23,581 nucleotides of DNA from Verrucomicrobiota bacterium (lineage in GTDB: Bacteria; Verrucomicrobiota; Verrucomicrobiia; Opitutales; Opitutaceae): contig JAEZDN010000018.1 of assembly GCA_023433275.1 (NCBI GenBank), forward strand, positions 1 through 23,581. The letters are read 5' to 3'. The notes below the pieces were generated by a model. That model saw nothing but the letters and a program-made list of their open reading frames with translations, was not told the origin of the DNA and searched no databases. A program made the position numbers and the translations under genes. Each line of letters begins with the position of its first letter. Positions within the stretch are counted from its first letter, which is position 1. Positions 1 to 6,891 of this stretch are shown piece by piece.

Positions 1-9
1 GCGCCACCC

Positions 10-2241
10 TCACATCAAACTCATCGGATCCACATCGAGCACCTGGAACACGTCATCCGGCCACTTCACCGTGCCCTGCAGCCGCACCAGCTCCGGCACG
101 ACCTTCGTGGCCGACGCGCAGAAATACCAGACCTGAAACCGATACTCGTCCTTCACCTTCTCGATCGGCGACGGCGCCGGCCCGCGGATTTCCACGGCAC
201 TCCCCAGTGCCTTCGCCACCTCCTTCACCCAGTGATCGGCGAAAAACTTGATCTTCTCGGGATTGAGGCCGCGAAAAATGTGATGAATCAGGTGCCGGTA
301 AGGCGGATAATGAAACTGCTTCCTCACGCCCAGCTCCACCTCGGCAAACCCGTCGAAATCCGCCCGCTTCGCGTACTGGATCGCATCGGCCTTCGGCGTG
401 AAGGTCTGCACCACCACCTCGCCGGCCTGGTCCCCGCGCCCCGCGCGCCCCGCGACCTGCACCAACAGCTGGAACGTCCGCTCATTCGCCCGGAAATCCG
501 GCACATGCATCGACAGGTCCGCGTCCACCAATCCCACCAGCGTCACATTCGGAAAATCCAGCCCCTTCCCGATCATCTGCGTGCCGACCAGCACGTCGAT
601 CTTCCCGGCCCGGAACTCCGACAGGATCTGCCGGAACCGGTGCTTCTTCGCCATCGTGTCCGTGTCCATTCGCTCGAGCCGCGCCCGCGGCAACACGCGT
701 CGCACCGCCTCCTCCACCCGCTGCGTGCCCAGGCCGCGCCAACGGATGTCCGGCGCCGCGCAGCTTGGACACACCGCCGGCGCTCCCCGCTGGTGTCCGC
801 ACAGGTGACACTTCAGCGTCTCGTCCGTCCGATGGTACGTCATCGACACGCTGCAATGCGGACACTGCTCCACGTGCCCGCATTTCCGACACTGCATGCT
901 CGATGAGTAACCGCGCCGGTTGATGAACAGGATGGTCTGCTCGCGCCGCTCGAAGCGCGCCTGCATGTGATTCACCAGCAGCCGCGACAACGTCACCACC
1001 CCGCGCTGCCGCATCACCTCGATGCGCATGTCCACGATCTGGATGTCCGGCATCTTCTTGTCGTCGACCCGCCGCGTCAAAACATCGATCCGATACTTCC
1101 CGCTCCGCACGTTCGCCACCGACTCCAGCGACGGCGTGGCCGACCCGAGCACACACGTGGCGCCCGCCAGCTTCGCCCGGTAAACCGCCACGTCGCGACC
1201 ATGATACCGCGGCGTCTCGTCCTGCTTGTACGCCGGCTCATGCTCCTCATCGACCACGATCAGCCGCAAATCCCGCACCGGCGCGAACACCGCCGAACGC
1301 GCCCCCACCACCACGCGCGCCTTCCCGGACGCGAGCGCCGTCCACCCATCGAGTCGCTCGCCCTCGCCGAGATGGCTGTGCCAGACGACCGTCGCATGCC
1401 CCGCCGATTCGAACCGGCCGCGTAGTCGCGACACGGTCTGCGGCGTCAACGCCACCTCGGGCACCAGGTAAATCGCGCTGCCCCCCGACGCGAGGACCTG
1501 CTCCACCGCGCGCAGATAAACCTCCGTTTTCCCCGAGCCCGTCACGCCGTGCAACAGGTGCACCGCGAACTTCCCCTTGGCCAGGCTGTCGCCGATCGAC
1601 TTCACCACCGCCGCCTGCTCTTCGTTCAATTTCGGCGGCAAACCCGTCACCACCTCACCCCCGCTCCAGCCATCCGCATACGCCACCCGATCCACATGCC
1701 GCGCCTCCTCGCGGACCAGCCCGCGTTTGACCAGCGCCGAGAGGACCGCCGCCGTGACGTGCAACCGCGAAAGCACGAGGGACTTTTTGACCGGTTGAAA
1801 CTGCTGCCCCAGGAACTCGATCACGCGCGCCTGCTGCGGTGCCTTTTTCCGCAGGCCCACCAGCTCCTCCGTCGTCGGCTTGCGCGCGGCCGCCACGTAC
1901 TTCTCCTCCTTCAACCGCGTGCCATCCCGCACGGCCACCGGAATCATCGCCTCCAAAACCGACTCCATCCGCGCCGCGTAATACGCATGCATCCACTTCG
2001 CCAGCGCGAGCAGGTCCGGCGTCAGGGCCGGATGCTCCTGCAACACGGCGGAAATCGACTTCAATCGCTCGGCCGGCACATCCGCCACCGTGCCGACCTC
2101 GAGGACCAGTCCCACTTGCTGGCGATTCAGGATCGGCGCGCGCACCAGCGATCCCCTCTGCACCTCGGCGCGCAGATTTTCCGGCACCTTGTAGTGCAGG
2201 AGCTTGTCAAAACCCGCCAATGGCTGAACCCCCACAATCAT
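10..2241 (-). CDS. priA: Primosomal protein N' (PriA helicase)
   Basis: Replication-restart 3'-to-5' DNA helicase that recognises stalled forks and loads the primosome. From a possible TTG start at 2277 the protein is 755 aa. In that numbering there is Walker A GVTGSGKT at 244-251, a DEEH box at 343-346, and eight zinc-binding cysteines between about 463 and 506 (CRKCG, CPHC, CHLCG, CPSC) inserted in the helicase core. Motif VI, QVAGRAGRG, follows. I prefer the ATG at 2241 (743 aa) because MIVGVQPLAGFDKLLHYKVPE matches the usual PriA N-terminus, which begins right at the 3'BD strand. The 12 extra residues from TTG look like upstream sequence. Neither start has an obvious SD. The gene is divergent from the Fur-family gene, and its stop lies at the window edge but is complete. 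Family assignment is secure; only the start is uncertain. Confidence 0.97.
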   Translation of the reverse strand: MIVGVQPLAGFDKLLHYKVPENLRAEVQRGSLVRAPILNRQQVGLVLEVGTVADVPAERLKSISAVLQEHPALTPDLLALAKWMHAYYAARMESVLEAMIPVAVRDGTRLKEEKYVAAARKPTTEELVGLRKKAPQQARVIEFLGQQFQPVKKSLVLSRLHVTAAVLSALVKRGLVREEARHVDRVAYADGWSGGEVVTGLPPKLNEEQAAVVKSIGDSLAKGKFAVHLLHGVTGSGKTEVYLRAVEQVLASGGSAIYLVPEVALTPQTVSRLRGRFESAGHATVVWHSHLGEGERLDGWTALASGKARVVVGARSAVFAPVRDLRLIVVDEEHEPAYKQDETPRYHGRDVAVYRAKLAGATCVLGSATPSLESVANVRSGKYRIDVLTRRVDDKKMPDIQIVDMRIEVMRQRGVVTLSRLLVNHMQARFERREQTILFINRRGYSSSMQCRKCGHVEQCPHCSVSMTYHRTDETLKCHLCGHQRGAPAVCPSCAAPDIRWRGLGTQRVEEAVRRVLPRARLERMDTDTMAKKHRFRQILSEFRAGKIDVLVGTQMIGKGLDFPNVTLVGLVDADLSMHVPDFRANERTFQLLVQVAGRAGRGDQAGEVVVQTFTPKADAIQYAKRADFDGFAEVELGVRKQFHYPPYRHLIHHIFRGLNPEKIKFFADHWVKEVAKALGSAVEIRGPAPSPIEKVKDEYRFQVWYFCASATKVVPELVRLQGTVKWPDDVFQVLDVDPMSLM

Positions 2242-2277
2242 GCGCGCCAGTGCGCGGGGTTGGGCGTCCGGAGTCAA

Positions 2278-2338
2278 GGGTTAGGCGGGAAAAGCCGGCC
2301 CTCCCGTTCCCCTTAACGCCTAAACCCTAACCCTTAAC
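2278..2338. repeat. Inverted repeat plus degenerate CCTAAC-type units between priA and fur
   Basis: The gap between the divergent priA and fur genes holds GGGTTAGGCG (2278-2287) facing its near-complement at 2317-2327 (one extra A). The right half runs into four degenerate units, CCTTAAC, CCTAAAC, CCTAAC and CCTTAAC (2311-2338). This could be a hairpin, a binding region for a regulator of either gene, or a dispersed intergenic repeat. Nothing in the sequence decides between these. Confidence 0.5.
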
Positions 2339-2405
2339 CGCGGGGCGCCCGCGCCAACCCACTTTGCTTTTGACACCCCGGACGGCGCCCGCCGACATAA
2401 CCCCA

Positions 2406-2921
2406 GTGAGTCACGAATCCGCCCGCGAAAAATTCCAAGCCTTCCTCGTCGAGCAGGGACATCGCGTGACCAACCAGCGCCTGGCCATCTTCGATGCGGC
2501 CATGGCCCAGACCGACCACTTCACCGCCGAGCAACTCCTCGATCGCGCTCGCGCCATCGACGATTCCGTCTCCCGCGCCACCGTCTATCGCACCCTGCCG
2601 CTGATGACCGAAAGCCAGGTGCTCCGGGAAATCGACATCGGCACCGGCGAAAAATTCTACCGCCCCGCCGTCGATGGCGCGAACAGCCAGGTCGCCCAGG
2701 TGGTCTGCGTGGATTGCGACAAGATTTTCGAGATCAGCGCCCCGTTCATGGAATGGTACGGCAGCACCGTCTCCCTGAAACTCGGCCTCAAGCCCGTCTC
2801 CCAGCGCCTCCAAGTGAGCGCCCAGTGCATCGCCTTCCGCTCGAATGGCCGCTGCCCCAATCGATCGCCCAAATCCCAACCGCGCGACGCGGTGCGCCCG
2901 GCGCCGGCCAAATTCCGCTGA
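2406..2921 (+). CDS. Fur-family transcriptional regulator with altered metal site
   Basis: Winged-helix DNA-binding regulator of the Fur/PerR/Zur family, 171 aa from GTG at 2406. A TTG at 2364 would add 14 residues with no Fur character. The DNA-binding half is typical: HRVTNQRLAIFDAA (19-32), DHFTAEQLL (37-45) and SRATVYRTL (56-64). The dimerisation half keeps CVDC (101-104) and a later pair C141/C150, so the structural zinc site is probably intact. The regulatory-site histidines are not: where E. coli Fur has HHDHLIC this protein has QVAQVVC (95-101), and the His of NHSLYLYG is Gln (SQRLQVS). The regulatory metal site is therefore probably changed or lost, and I give no specific metal or gene symbol. 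It is divergent from priA and 68 bp upstream of a TPR gene. A Fur-family assignment is firm; its sensed signal is unknown. Confidence 0.9.
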   Translation: MSHESAREKFQAFLVEQGHRVTNQRLAIFDAAMAQTDHFTAEQLLDRARAIDDSVSRATVYRTLPLMTESQVLREIDIGTGEKFYRPAVDGANSQVAQVVCVDCDKIFEISAPFMEWYGSTVSLKLGLKPVSQRLQVSAQCIAFRSNGRCPNRSPKSQPRDAVRPAPAKFR

Positions 2922-2989
2922 ACCATTTTCGCCGAAGTCCGCCCGAGTCCCTGCACGGGCGACCTCCGGCTCCTGAGCTTCCTCCTTCC

Positions 2990-3364
2990 ATGGCCCGGTC
3001 CATCAAACCCGATCCCCAGTTCGACATCGAATTCTACGAGGCCGTGCATCGCCGTTGCCCCAGCTACACCGAAGTGGTCGGCCTGCTCGGCGGCCTGTAC
3101 ACGAAGGTCGGCCGCATCGCCGACGGCCTGAAGATGGACCGGAAACTCGTGCGCCTCGAGCCCGACAACGCCACGGCCCACTACAACCTGGCCTGCAGCC
3201 TCGCTCTCTGCAAAAAGCGCCCCGCCGCCCTGAAGTCCCTCCGCAAGGCCGTGTCCCTCGGTTACGACGACATCGACTGGATGCTCCAGGACCCCGATCT
3301 CGAAATCCTCAAGGCGGACCCGGAATTCCAGCATCTCCTCGGGCAACTCAAGCCGCAGAGCTGA
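2990..3364 (+). CDS. Small TPR protein
   Basis: 124-aa soluble protein built of about two tetratricopeptide repeats. LLGGLYTKVGRIADGLKMDRKLVRLEPDN and AHYNLACSLALCKKRPAALKSLRKAVSLGY are clear helix pairs with the TPR pattern, followed by DDIDWMLQDPDLEILKADPEFQHLL. That closing segment is typical of small TPR proteins in which the last repeat ends in 'DPDLxxLRxDPxFxxLL'. The open frame extends upstream to 2714 but there overlaps the fur gene in another frame, so I chose ATG 2990 (MARSIKPDPQFDIEFYEAV). It is probably a protein-interaction adaptor; no enzymatic domain is present. It precedes a larger secreted TPR protein by 57 bp and may share its transcript. Partner unknown. Confidence 0.85.
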   Translation: MARSIKPDPQFDIEFYEAVHRRCPSYTEVVGLLGGLYTKVGRIADGLKMDRKLVRLEPDNATAHYNLACSLALCKKRPAALKSLRKAVSLGYDDIDWMLQDPDLEILKADPEFQHLLGQLKPQS

Positions 3365-3421
3365 ACCCGCCTCATGCCGGACCTCGACTTGTCGCCGCCT
3401 GACGGGTCACCTCCCGCAACG

Positions 3422-4810
3422 ATGAAATTCATCCGGGGTCTCTTGTTCATCGCCATGCTCCCGCTGGGGGCGCTCGCGGTCTCCGCCCAGGAAGGAACCC
3501 CCTCCTCCATTCCGCTGGATATCCCCGCGCCCATCCCCGCCCCGCCAACGGCCCCCGCGCCCCCGGCCAACAATCCCTTCGCGGATGAATCCATTCCCGA
3601 CCGCCTCCTCGAGCAGGCCGAGGGCCATTACTACAAGCGCGAGTATGTCGAGGCCCTGCGGGTGCTCGAGATGACCCTGCAGTTCGCCCCCGTGAAAGCG
3701 CGCGAAGCCTTCGAGGCCGCGCTGCGTTTCCAGGCATCGGGCGACGCCACCGGCGCGCTGCTCGCCTTCCAGGAGGCGTTCCACCGCTTTCCGAAACTGG
3801 TGAACATCTTCATCGGGATGGGCTTCGTCCGAAACGAAACGGGAGATTTCTACGGGGCGATCAAGGACTTCTCCACCGCGATCGAACTCCTGCCCATGGC
3901 CTACCTCGCCTACTCCGGCCGCGCCGAGGCGAAGATCGAACTCGACGATTTTGCCGGCGCCATCGAGGACTTCAGCGTCCAGATCCGCGCCGCCTACAAA
4001 CCCGCCCTCGAGCGCGTCTACCTGAAACGCGGCCAGGCCCACCTCGTCCTCGGCAACATGGCCGAGGCCAACGAGGACTTCGCCGCGTCGATCCGCACCG
4101 ACCCCGAATTCGCCACCGCCTACGTTTTCCACAGCTACACCCTGAAATACGACGGCAACATGGCGGAGGCCCTCGCCGCCCTCGATCGCGCCATCCAACT
4201 CGCCCCCGACTTCGGCCGCGCCTACAGCGCGCGCAGCTGGGTTCATCACGAACTGGGCCACACCGCGGAAGCGATCGCCGACGCCGACAAGTGCGTCGAG
4301 CTCCAGCCCGACATCCCCGAGTACGTGCTCAATCGCGCCATGCTCCGCGACATGCTCGAGGAGCCGGACCGCGCCCGCGAGGACTACGAGCGCGCCATCA
4401 CCATGGCCAACGAGGACAAGAACAACGTCGTGTGGTTCTACGCCAGCTTTCACCTCGACCTCCTCTCGCGCCGCCTCGAATCCAAGCCCCGCGACGCTTA
4501 CCTCGCCGACGCCTTCGCCTGGCCCGATTGCTGGCAAAAACGCATCGGCCTTTATCTCGCCGGCAAGATCAACGCGGACTCTTTCCTCAAGGACGCCGCC
4601 CAGGCCCAGCGCCGTCCCGAACGCACCAACCAGGAATGCGAGGCCCACTACTTCGTCGGCATGGTCAGCCTTCTCGCCGGCGATATCCCGACGGCCAAGC
4701 GTCACTTCGAGCTCAGCGTCGCGACCAACGACCTCCAAACCGTCGAACTCGGCCTCGCCCGGCTCCACCTCCGACGACTGGCCACCAACACAGCGACCCC
4801 ACCGCCCTGA
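3422..4810 (+). CDS. Exported TPR-repeat protein
   Basis: 462 aa from ATG 3422. The in-frame ATG at 3374 is rejected because the sequence from 3422 begins with a good Sec signal peptide: MKFIRGLL, a hydrophobic core, and a likely cut after AVSA near residue 22. A Pro/Ala-rich linker follows, then at least seven TPR units. Examples are the units with GDFYGAIKDFSTAIELLP, DDFAGAIEDFSVQI, GNMAEANEDFAASIRTDP, GNMAEALAALDRAIQLAP and GHTAEAIADADKCVELQP. The C-terminal part (ECEAHYFVGMVSLLAGDIPTAKRHFELSVATN) resembles the end of NlpI-like TPR proteins. No lipobox Cys is present, so it is probably periplasmic, acting as a scaffold. Specific role unknown. Confidence 0.88.
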   Translation: MKFIRGLLFIAMLPLGALAVSAQEGTPSSIPLDIPAPIPAPPTAPAPPANNPFADESIPDRLLEQAEGHYYKREYVEALRVLEMTLQFAPVKAREAFEAALRFQASGDATGALLAFQEAFHRFPKLVNIFIGMGFVRNETGDFYGAIKDFSTAIELLPMAYLAYSGRAEAKIELDDFAGAIEDFSVQIRAAYKPALERVYLKRGQAHLVLGNMAEANEDFAASIRTDPEFATAYVFHSYTLKYDGNMAEALAALDRAIQLAPDFGRAYSARSWVHHELGHTAEAIADADKCVELQPDIPEYVLNRAMLRDMLEEPDRAREDYERAITMANEDKNNVVWFYASFHLDLLSRRLESKPRDAYLADAFAWPDCWQKRIGLYLAGKINADSFLKDAAQAQRRPERTNQECEAHYFVGMVSLLAGDIPTAKRHFELSVATNDLQTVELGLARLHLRRLATNTATPPP

Positions 4811-4814
4811 CCGG

Positions 4815-4832
4815 CGACTCTTTTCGGAGTCG
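4815..4832 (+). terminator. Hairpin after the exported TPR gene (weak terminator)
   Basis: CGACTC (4815-4820) pairs perfectly with GAGTCG (4827-4832) across TTTTCG, four bases after the TPR stop codon. There is no U-tract after it, so it is either a Rho-assisted or processing hairpin, or coincidental. Confidence 0.3.
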
Positions 4833-4868
4833 TGTGCCATCCATTGGATCGGCGATTCCCCTCTCTGA

Positions 4869-4961
4869 AGCCGGAACCAGGCAGTCGGAATGCGATGCCG
4901 CAATGTGCACGGTCGAGCGGTTCCGTTGCAGGGGCGTGGCTCGTCCACGCCCTCGGTTCCC
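4869..4961 (+). repeat. Dispersed 93-bp repeat, copy A, ending in a REP-like hairpin
   Basis: This block aligns without gaps to 8644-8736 (82 of 93 identical by my count). Near its 3' end, GCAG at 4928-4931 is followed at once by GGGCGTGG (4932-4939), loop CTCGT, and the perfect complement (4945-4952). That is the tetranucleotide-plus-hairpin layout of REP elements (GTAG in copy B). A decayed inverse of the head lies at 4988-4999, suggesting a former inverted pair. It occupies the gap between the TPR gene and scpA. I see no gene in 4811-5014. Confidence 0.8.
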
Positions 4962-5014
4962 CCTGACGCGTTTTTCCGATTGCGCCGGCCACGCCCGCAC
5001 CCTCGACTCGCCCC

Positions 5015-5905
5015 GTGGTTGCCGAAGCTGATTATCGCATCAAACTCCCCGTCTTTGAGGGTCCCCTGGACCTCCTCCTTTTCCTCATCCGCAAGAGCGA
5101 ACTGGACATTTACGACATCCCGATCTCGACGGTCACCAAGCAGTACCTCGACGCCATCTACGCGATGAAGGACCTGCAGATCGAGGTCGCCGGCGAGTTT
5201 TTCGTCATGGCCGCGACCCTGATGGAAATCAAGAGCCGCATGCTCCTGCCCAAGCATCAGCAGGCCGTCGATCCCAATGCCGAGGAGGACGACCTCGATC
5301 CCCGCTGGGAACTGGTCCACCAGCTCATCCAGTACAAGAAATTCAAGGAAGCCTCGGGCCAGCTCGGTCAGATGGCCCTCGACGCGCAGAACATGCTGCC
5401 GCGCCCCGCTTCGGCCTTCGCCCCCGCCTCGGAGCGCCCCCTCCGGCACGCCGACCGCATCGAGGTTTGGAACACCTTCAATCTCGTCCTCCGCCGCCTC
5501 GCCGAAAAACTCGTCGTCGGCGAAATCCACGCCGAACAGGTGACCGTCGCCGACCAGATGGAATACCTGCTGGAGCGCATCAAGACCCAGAAATCCTTCA
5601 TCTTCTCCCAGCTCTTCGAGGAGAAGATCACCCTGCGCCGCCTCGTGGCCACCTTCCTCGCCGTGCTCGAGCTCACGCGCCTCAAGAAACTCCGCGTCCA
5701 GCAGGACGAGGCGTTCACGGACATCGTCTGCACCGCGGTCGAGGAAAGCGATATACCTGCCGCCGAACCCGAGCCGGCCGAAGCCGAACCCGCCGCCGAG
5801 GCGGGCGCCGCGCCCGCCGCTGCCCGCGCCGAAATCCCTCTTGAAACGGCCACGGAGCCGAGCACGGTGCCTGATCCCGATGAAGAAAGTAACCCAACGC
5901 CGTAA
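5015..5905 (+). CDS. scpA: Segregation and condensation protein A
   Basis: Kleisin subunit of the SMC-ScpA-ScpB condensin that compacts and segregates the chromosome. 296 aa from GTG 5015. The N-terminal kleisin motif YRIKLPVFEGPLDLLLFLIRKSELDIYDIPI (about 7-37), followed by ITVTKQYL-type and EVAGEFFVMAATLMEIKSRMLLP (about 57-79), is diagnostic. The C-terminal winged helix (SFIFSQLFEEKITLRRLVATFLAVLELTRLKKLRVQQDEAFTDI, about 190-233) is present. The last 50 residues are an Ala/Glu/Pro-rich tail beyond the usual family length. No scpB follows; instead an 84-aa gene overlaps its 3' end by 26 bp, which suggests translational coupling. Confidence 0.96.
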   Translation: MVAEADYRIKLPVFEGPLDLLLFLIRKSELDIYDIPISTVTKQYLDAIYAMKDLQIEVAGEFFVMAATLMEIKSRMLLPKHQQAVDPNAEEDDLDPRWELVHQLIQYKKFKEASGQLGQMALDAQNMLPRPASAFAPASERPLRHADRIEVWNTFNLVLRRLAEKLVVGEIHAEQVTVADQMEYLLERIKTQKSFIFSQLFEEKITLRRLVATFLAVLELTRLKKLRVQQDEAFTDIVCTAVEESDIPAAEPEPAEAEPAAEAGAAPAAARAEIPLETATEPSTVPDPDEESNPTP

Positions 5906-6134
5906 ACCGGGCCCGGCCCATCTGCTGGGACTCGGCCTCGATCACCAGGATGGCCACAAGCGCCTCACCTCCGCCGAGGAATTCACCATCGTCGGCGGTT
6001 CCGAGGAGACGCATGGCCGGATGACCGAGACCGTGATCAAGACCTTCGAGACGCTCAAGAGCCGCGGAAAACACCTGCGCACCGTGCCGCCGCAGGAACT
6101 CGCCGAGATCATCCATCAATCGACTCCGCGCTGA
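5880..6134 (+). CDS. Small basic protein overlapping scpA, unknown function
   Basis: 84 aa, ATG at 5880, 26 bp inside the end of scpA in another frame. The sequence starts MKKVTQRRKPGPAHLLGLGLDHQDGHKRLT and continues with FTIVGGSEETHGRMTETVIKTFETLKSRGKHLRTVPPQELAEIIHQSTPR. I recognise no domain. The gene-like codon use, the high share of charged residues in a plausible alpha/beta pattern and the overlap with scpA argue that it is real. It could be translated by re-initiation from scpA. An alternative start further upstream in the same frame (5841) would deepen the overlap and is less likely. Function unknown. Confidence 0.75.
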   Translation: MKKVTQRRKPGPAHLLGLGLDHQDGHKRLTSAEEFTIVGGSEETHGRMTETVIKTFETLKSRGKHLRTVPPQELAEIIHQSTPR

Positions 6135-6228
6135 GCGTGGTTCGTCGCGACTCGGCGGCCTGACTCTCCGAATTCGCGCGCGCTCCCGCCACTTGCCTTT
6201 CTCCAACCACTCACTTAACTCCCAGCCC

Positions 6229-6552
6229 ATGTCCGACAAAATCGCCCACCTCGACACCGCCAACTTCGCCTCCGCCGTCGCCGGCGCGACGCCCACCCTC
6301 GTGGACTTCTGGGCTCCGTGGTGCGGACCCTGCAAGGCCATCGCCCCGATCCTCGATGAACTCGCCACCGAGCTCGACGGCAAGTTGAAGATCGCGAAGG
6401 TCAACGTGGACGACAACGGCGACCTCGCCGCCCAGTACGGCGTCCGGGCCATCCCGACCATGCTCCTCTTCAAGGACGGCCAGCTCGCCGACCAGTACGT
6501 GGGCATGATGGACAAGGCCTCCCTCAAGACGAAGCTCGCGGGCAAGATCTGA
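6229..6552 (+). CDS. trxA: Thioredoxin
   Basis: 107-aa cytosolic dithiol-disulfide oxidoreductase of the canonical thioredoxin length. The active site WCGPC is at residues 31-35, preceded by VDFWAP, with the cis-proline IPT at 75-77 and FKDG after it. The ATG at 6229 gives MSDKIAHLDTANF, the usual thioredoxin start; the open frame runs further upstream without homology. A strong intrinsic terminator follows 19 bp after the stop, so this gene closes the plus-strand block that starts with scpA. It is the general TrxA type, not a membrane-anchored or DsbA-like variant. Confidence 0.97.
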   Translation: MSDKIAHLDTANFASAVAGATPTLVDFWAPWCGPCKAIAPILDELATELDGKLKIAKVNVDDNGDLAAQYGVRAIPTMLLFKDGQLADQYVGMMDKASLKTKLAGKI

Positions 6553-6571
6553 ACCCCCTCATTCCTCTTTC

Positions 6572-6601
6572 AGGCGGGATCTCTCCGATCCCGCCTTTTT
6601 T
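6572..6601 (+). terminator. Intrinsic terminator of trxA
   Basis: Ten-base perfect stem AGGCGGGATC (6572-6581) and GATCCCGCCT (6587-6596) with loop TCTCC, followed by a T-run to 6601. Confidence 0.95.
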
Positions 6602-6653
6602 GCGCCCACCCGCAAGCGATCGGCCCCATTCCGCTCCCGCCGTGGCCAATCCT

Positions 6654-6677
6654 GGAGCCGGGGCGCCCCCGCCCCGG
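6654..6677 (+). repeat. REP-like hairpin with GGAG head
   Basis: GGAG (6654-6657) is followed directly by CCGGGGC (6658-6664), loop GCCCCC, and the perfect complement (6671-6677). GGAG is the alternative REP head to GTAG. It lies in the non-coding gap between trxA and menA (6602-6891), which otherwise holds only the further hairpins listed next. Confidence 0.6.
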
Positions 6678-6696
6678 TGGACCCGCCAGCGTGCAG

Positions 6697-6750
6697 GGTC
6701 GGTGCTTGCGTCGACCTCGCACACCCGGTCGGCGCAGGCATCGACGCTAC
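6697..6750 (-). repeat. Tandem hairpin repeat ending in CTAC (minus-strand GTAG head)
   Basis: Two 19-base units, 6697-6715 and 6727-6745, match at 15 of 19 positions with a 30-base period. Each is itself a near-palindrome of the type GGTCGG...TCGAC(C). CTAC at 6747-6750 gives, on the minus strand, GTAG, one base, then the hairpin 6745-6728. It is therefore REP-like and points opposite to the element at 6861. Confidence 0.55.
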
Positions 6751-6860
6751 AAAAAGACGCCATCACATGACTACGCTTTCAATTCATGCGACAAACCGAT
6801 TCTCGACGCGGTCCACGCGACCGATGCCATGCTCGCCGCCTAAGTCGCTTTGGCTCCTTG

Positions 6861-6884
6861 GTAGGGGCCGACCTTGGTCGGTCC
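6861..6884 (+). repeat. REP-like hairpin with GTAG head
   Basis: GTAG (6861-6864) is followed directly by GGGCCGACC (6865-6873), a TT turn, and GGTCGGTCC (6876-6884). This is a nine-pair stem with one G-T pair. It stands 7 bp past the stop codon of menA and could also stop or protect that transcript. The GTAGGGGC head is the same as in the element at 8703. Confidence 0.65.
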
Positions 6885-6891
6885 TCCTCCC

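Noticed and set aside
2370..2375. TTGACA as a -35 box for the fur-like gene
   Set aside because: No acceptable -10 at 16-18 bp, and transcription would start at or after the chosen GTG.
3407..5530. 707-aa open frame on the minus strand
   Set aside because: It runs antisense through two convincing plus-strand genes and part of scpA; its composition (Gly/Glu/Val runs) is the usual shadow of a GC-rich coding strand.
6750..6842. Frame ending DKPILDAVHATDAMLAA before a stop, as a gene remnant
   Set aside because: It reads like a protein tail, but only about 30 residues are open with no homology I can name, and it lies inside repeat-rich DNA.
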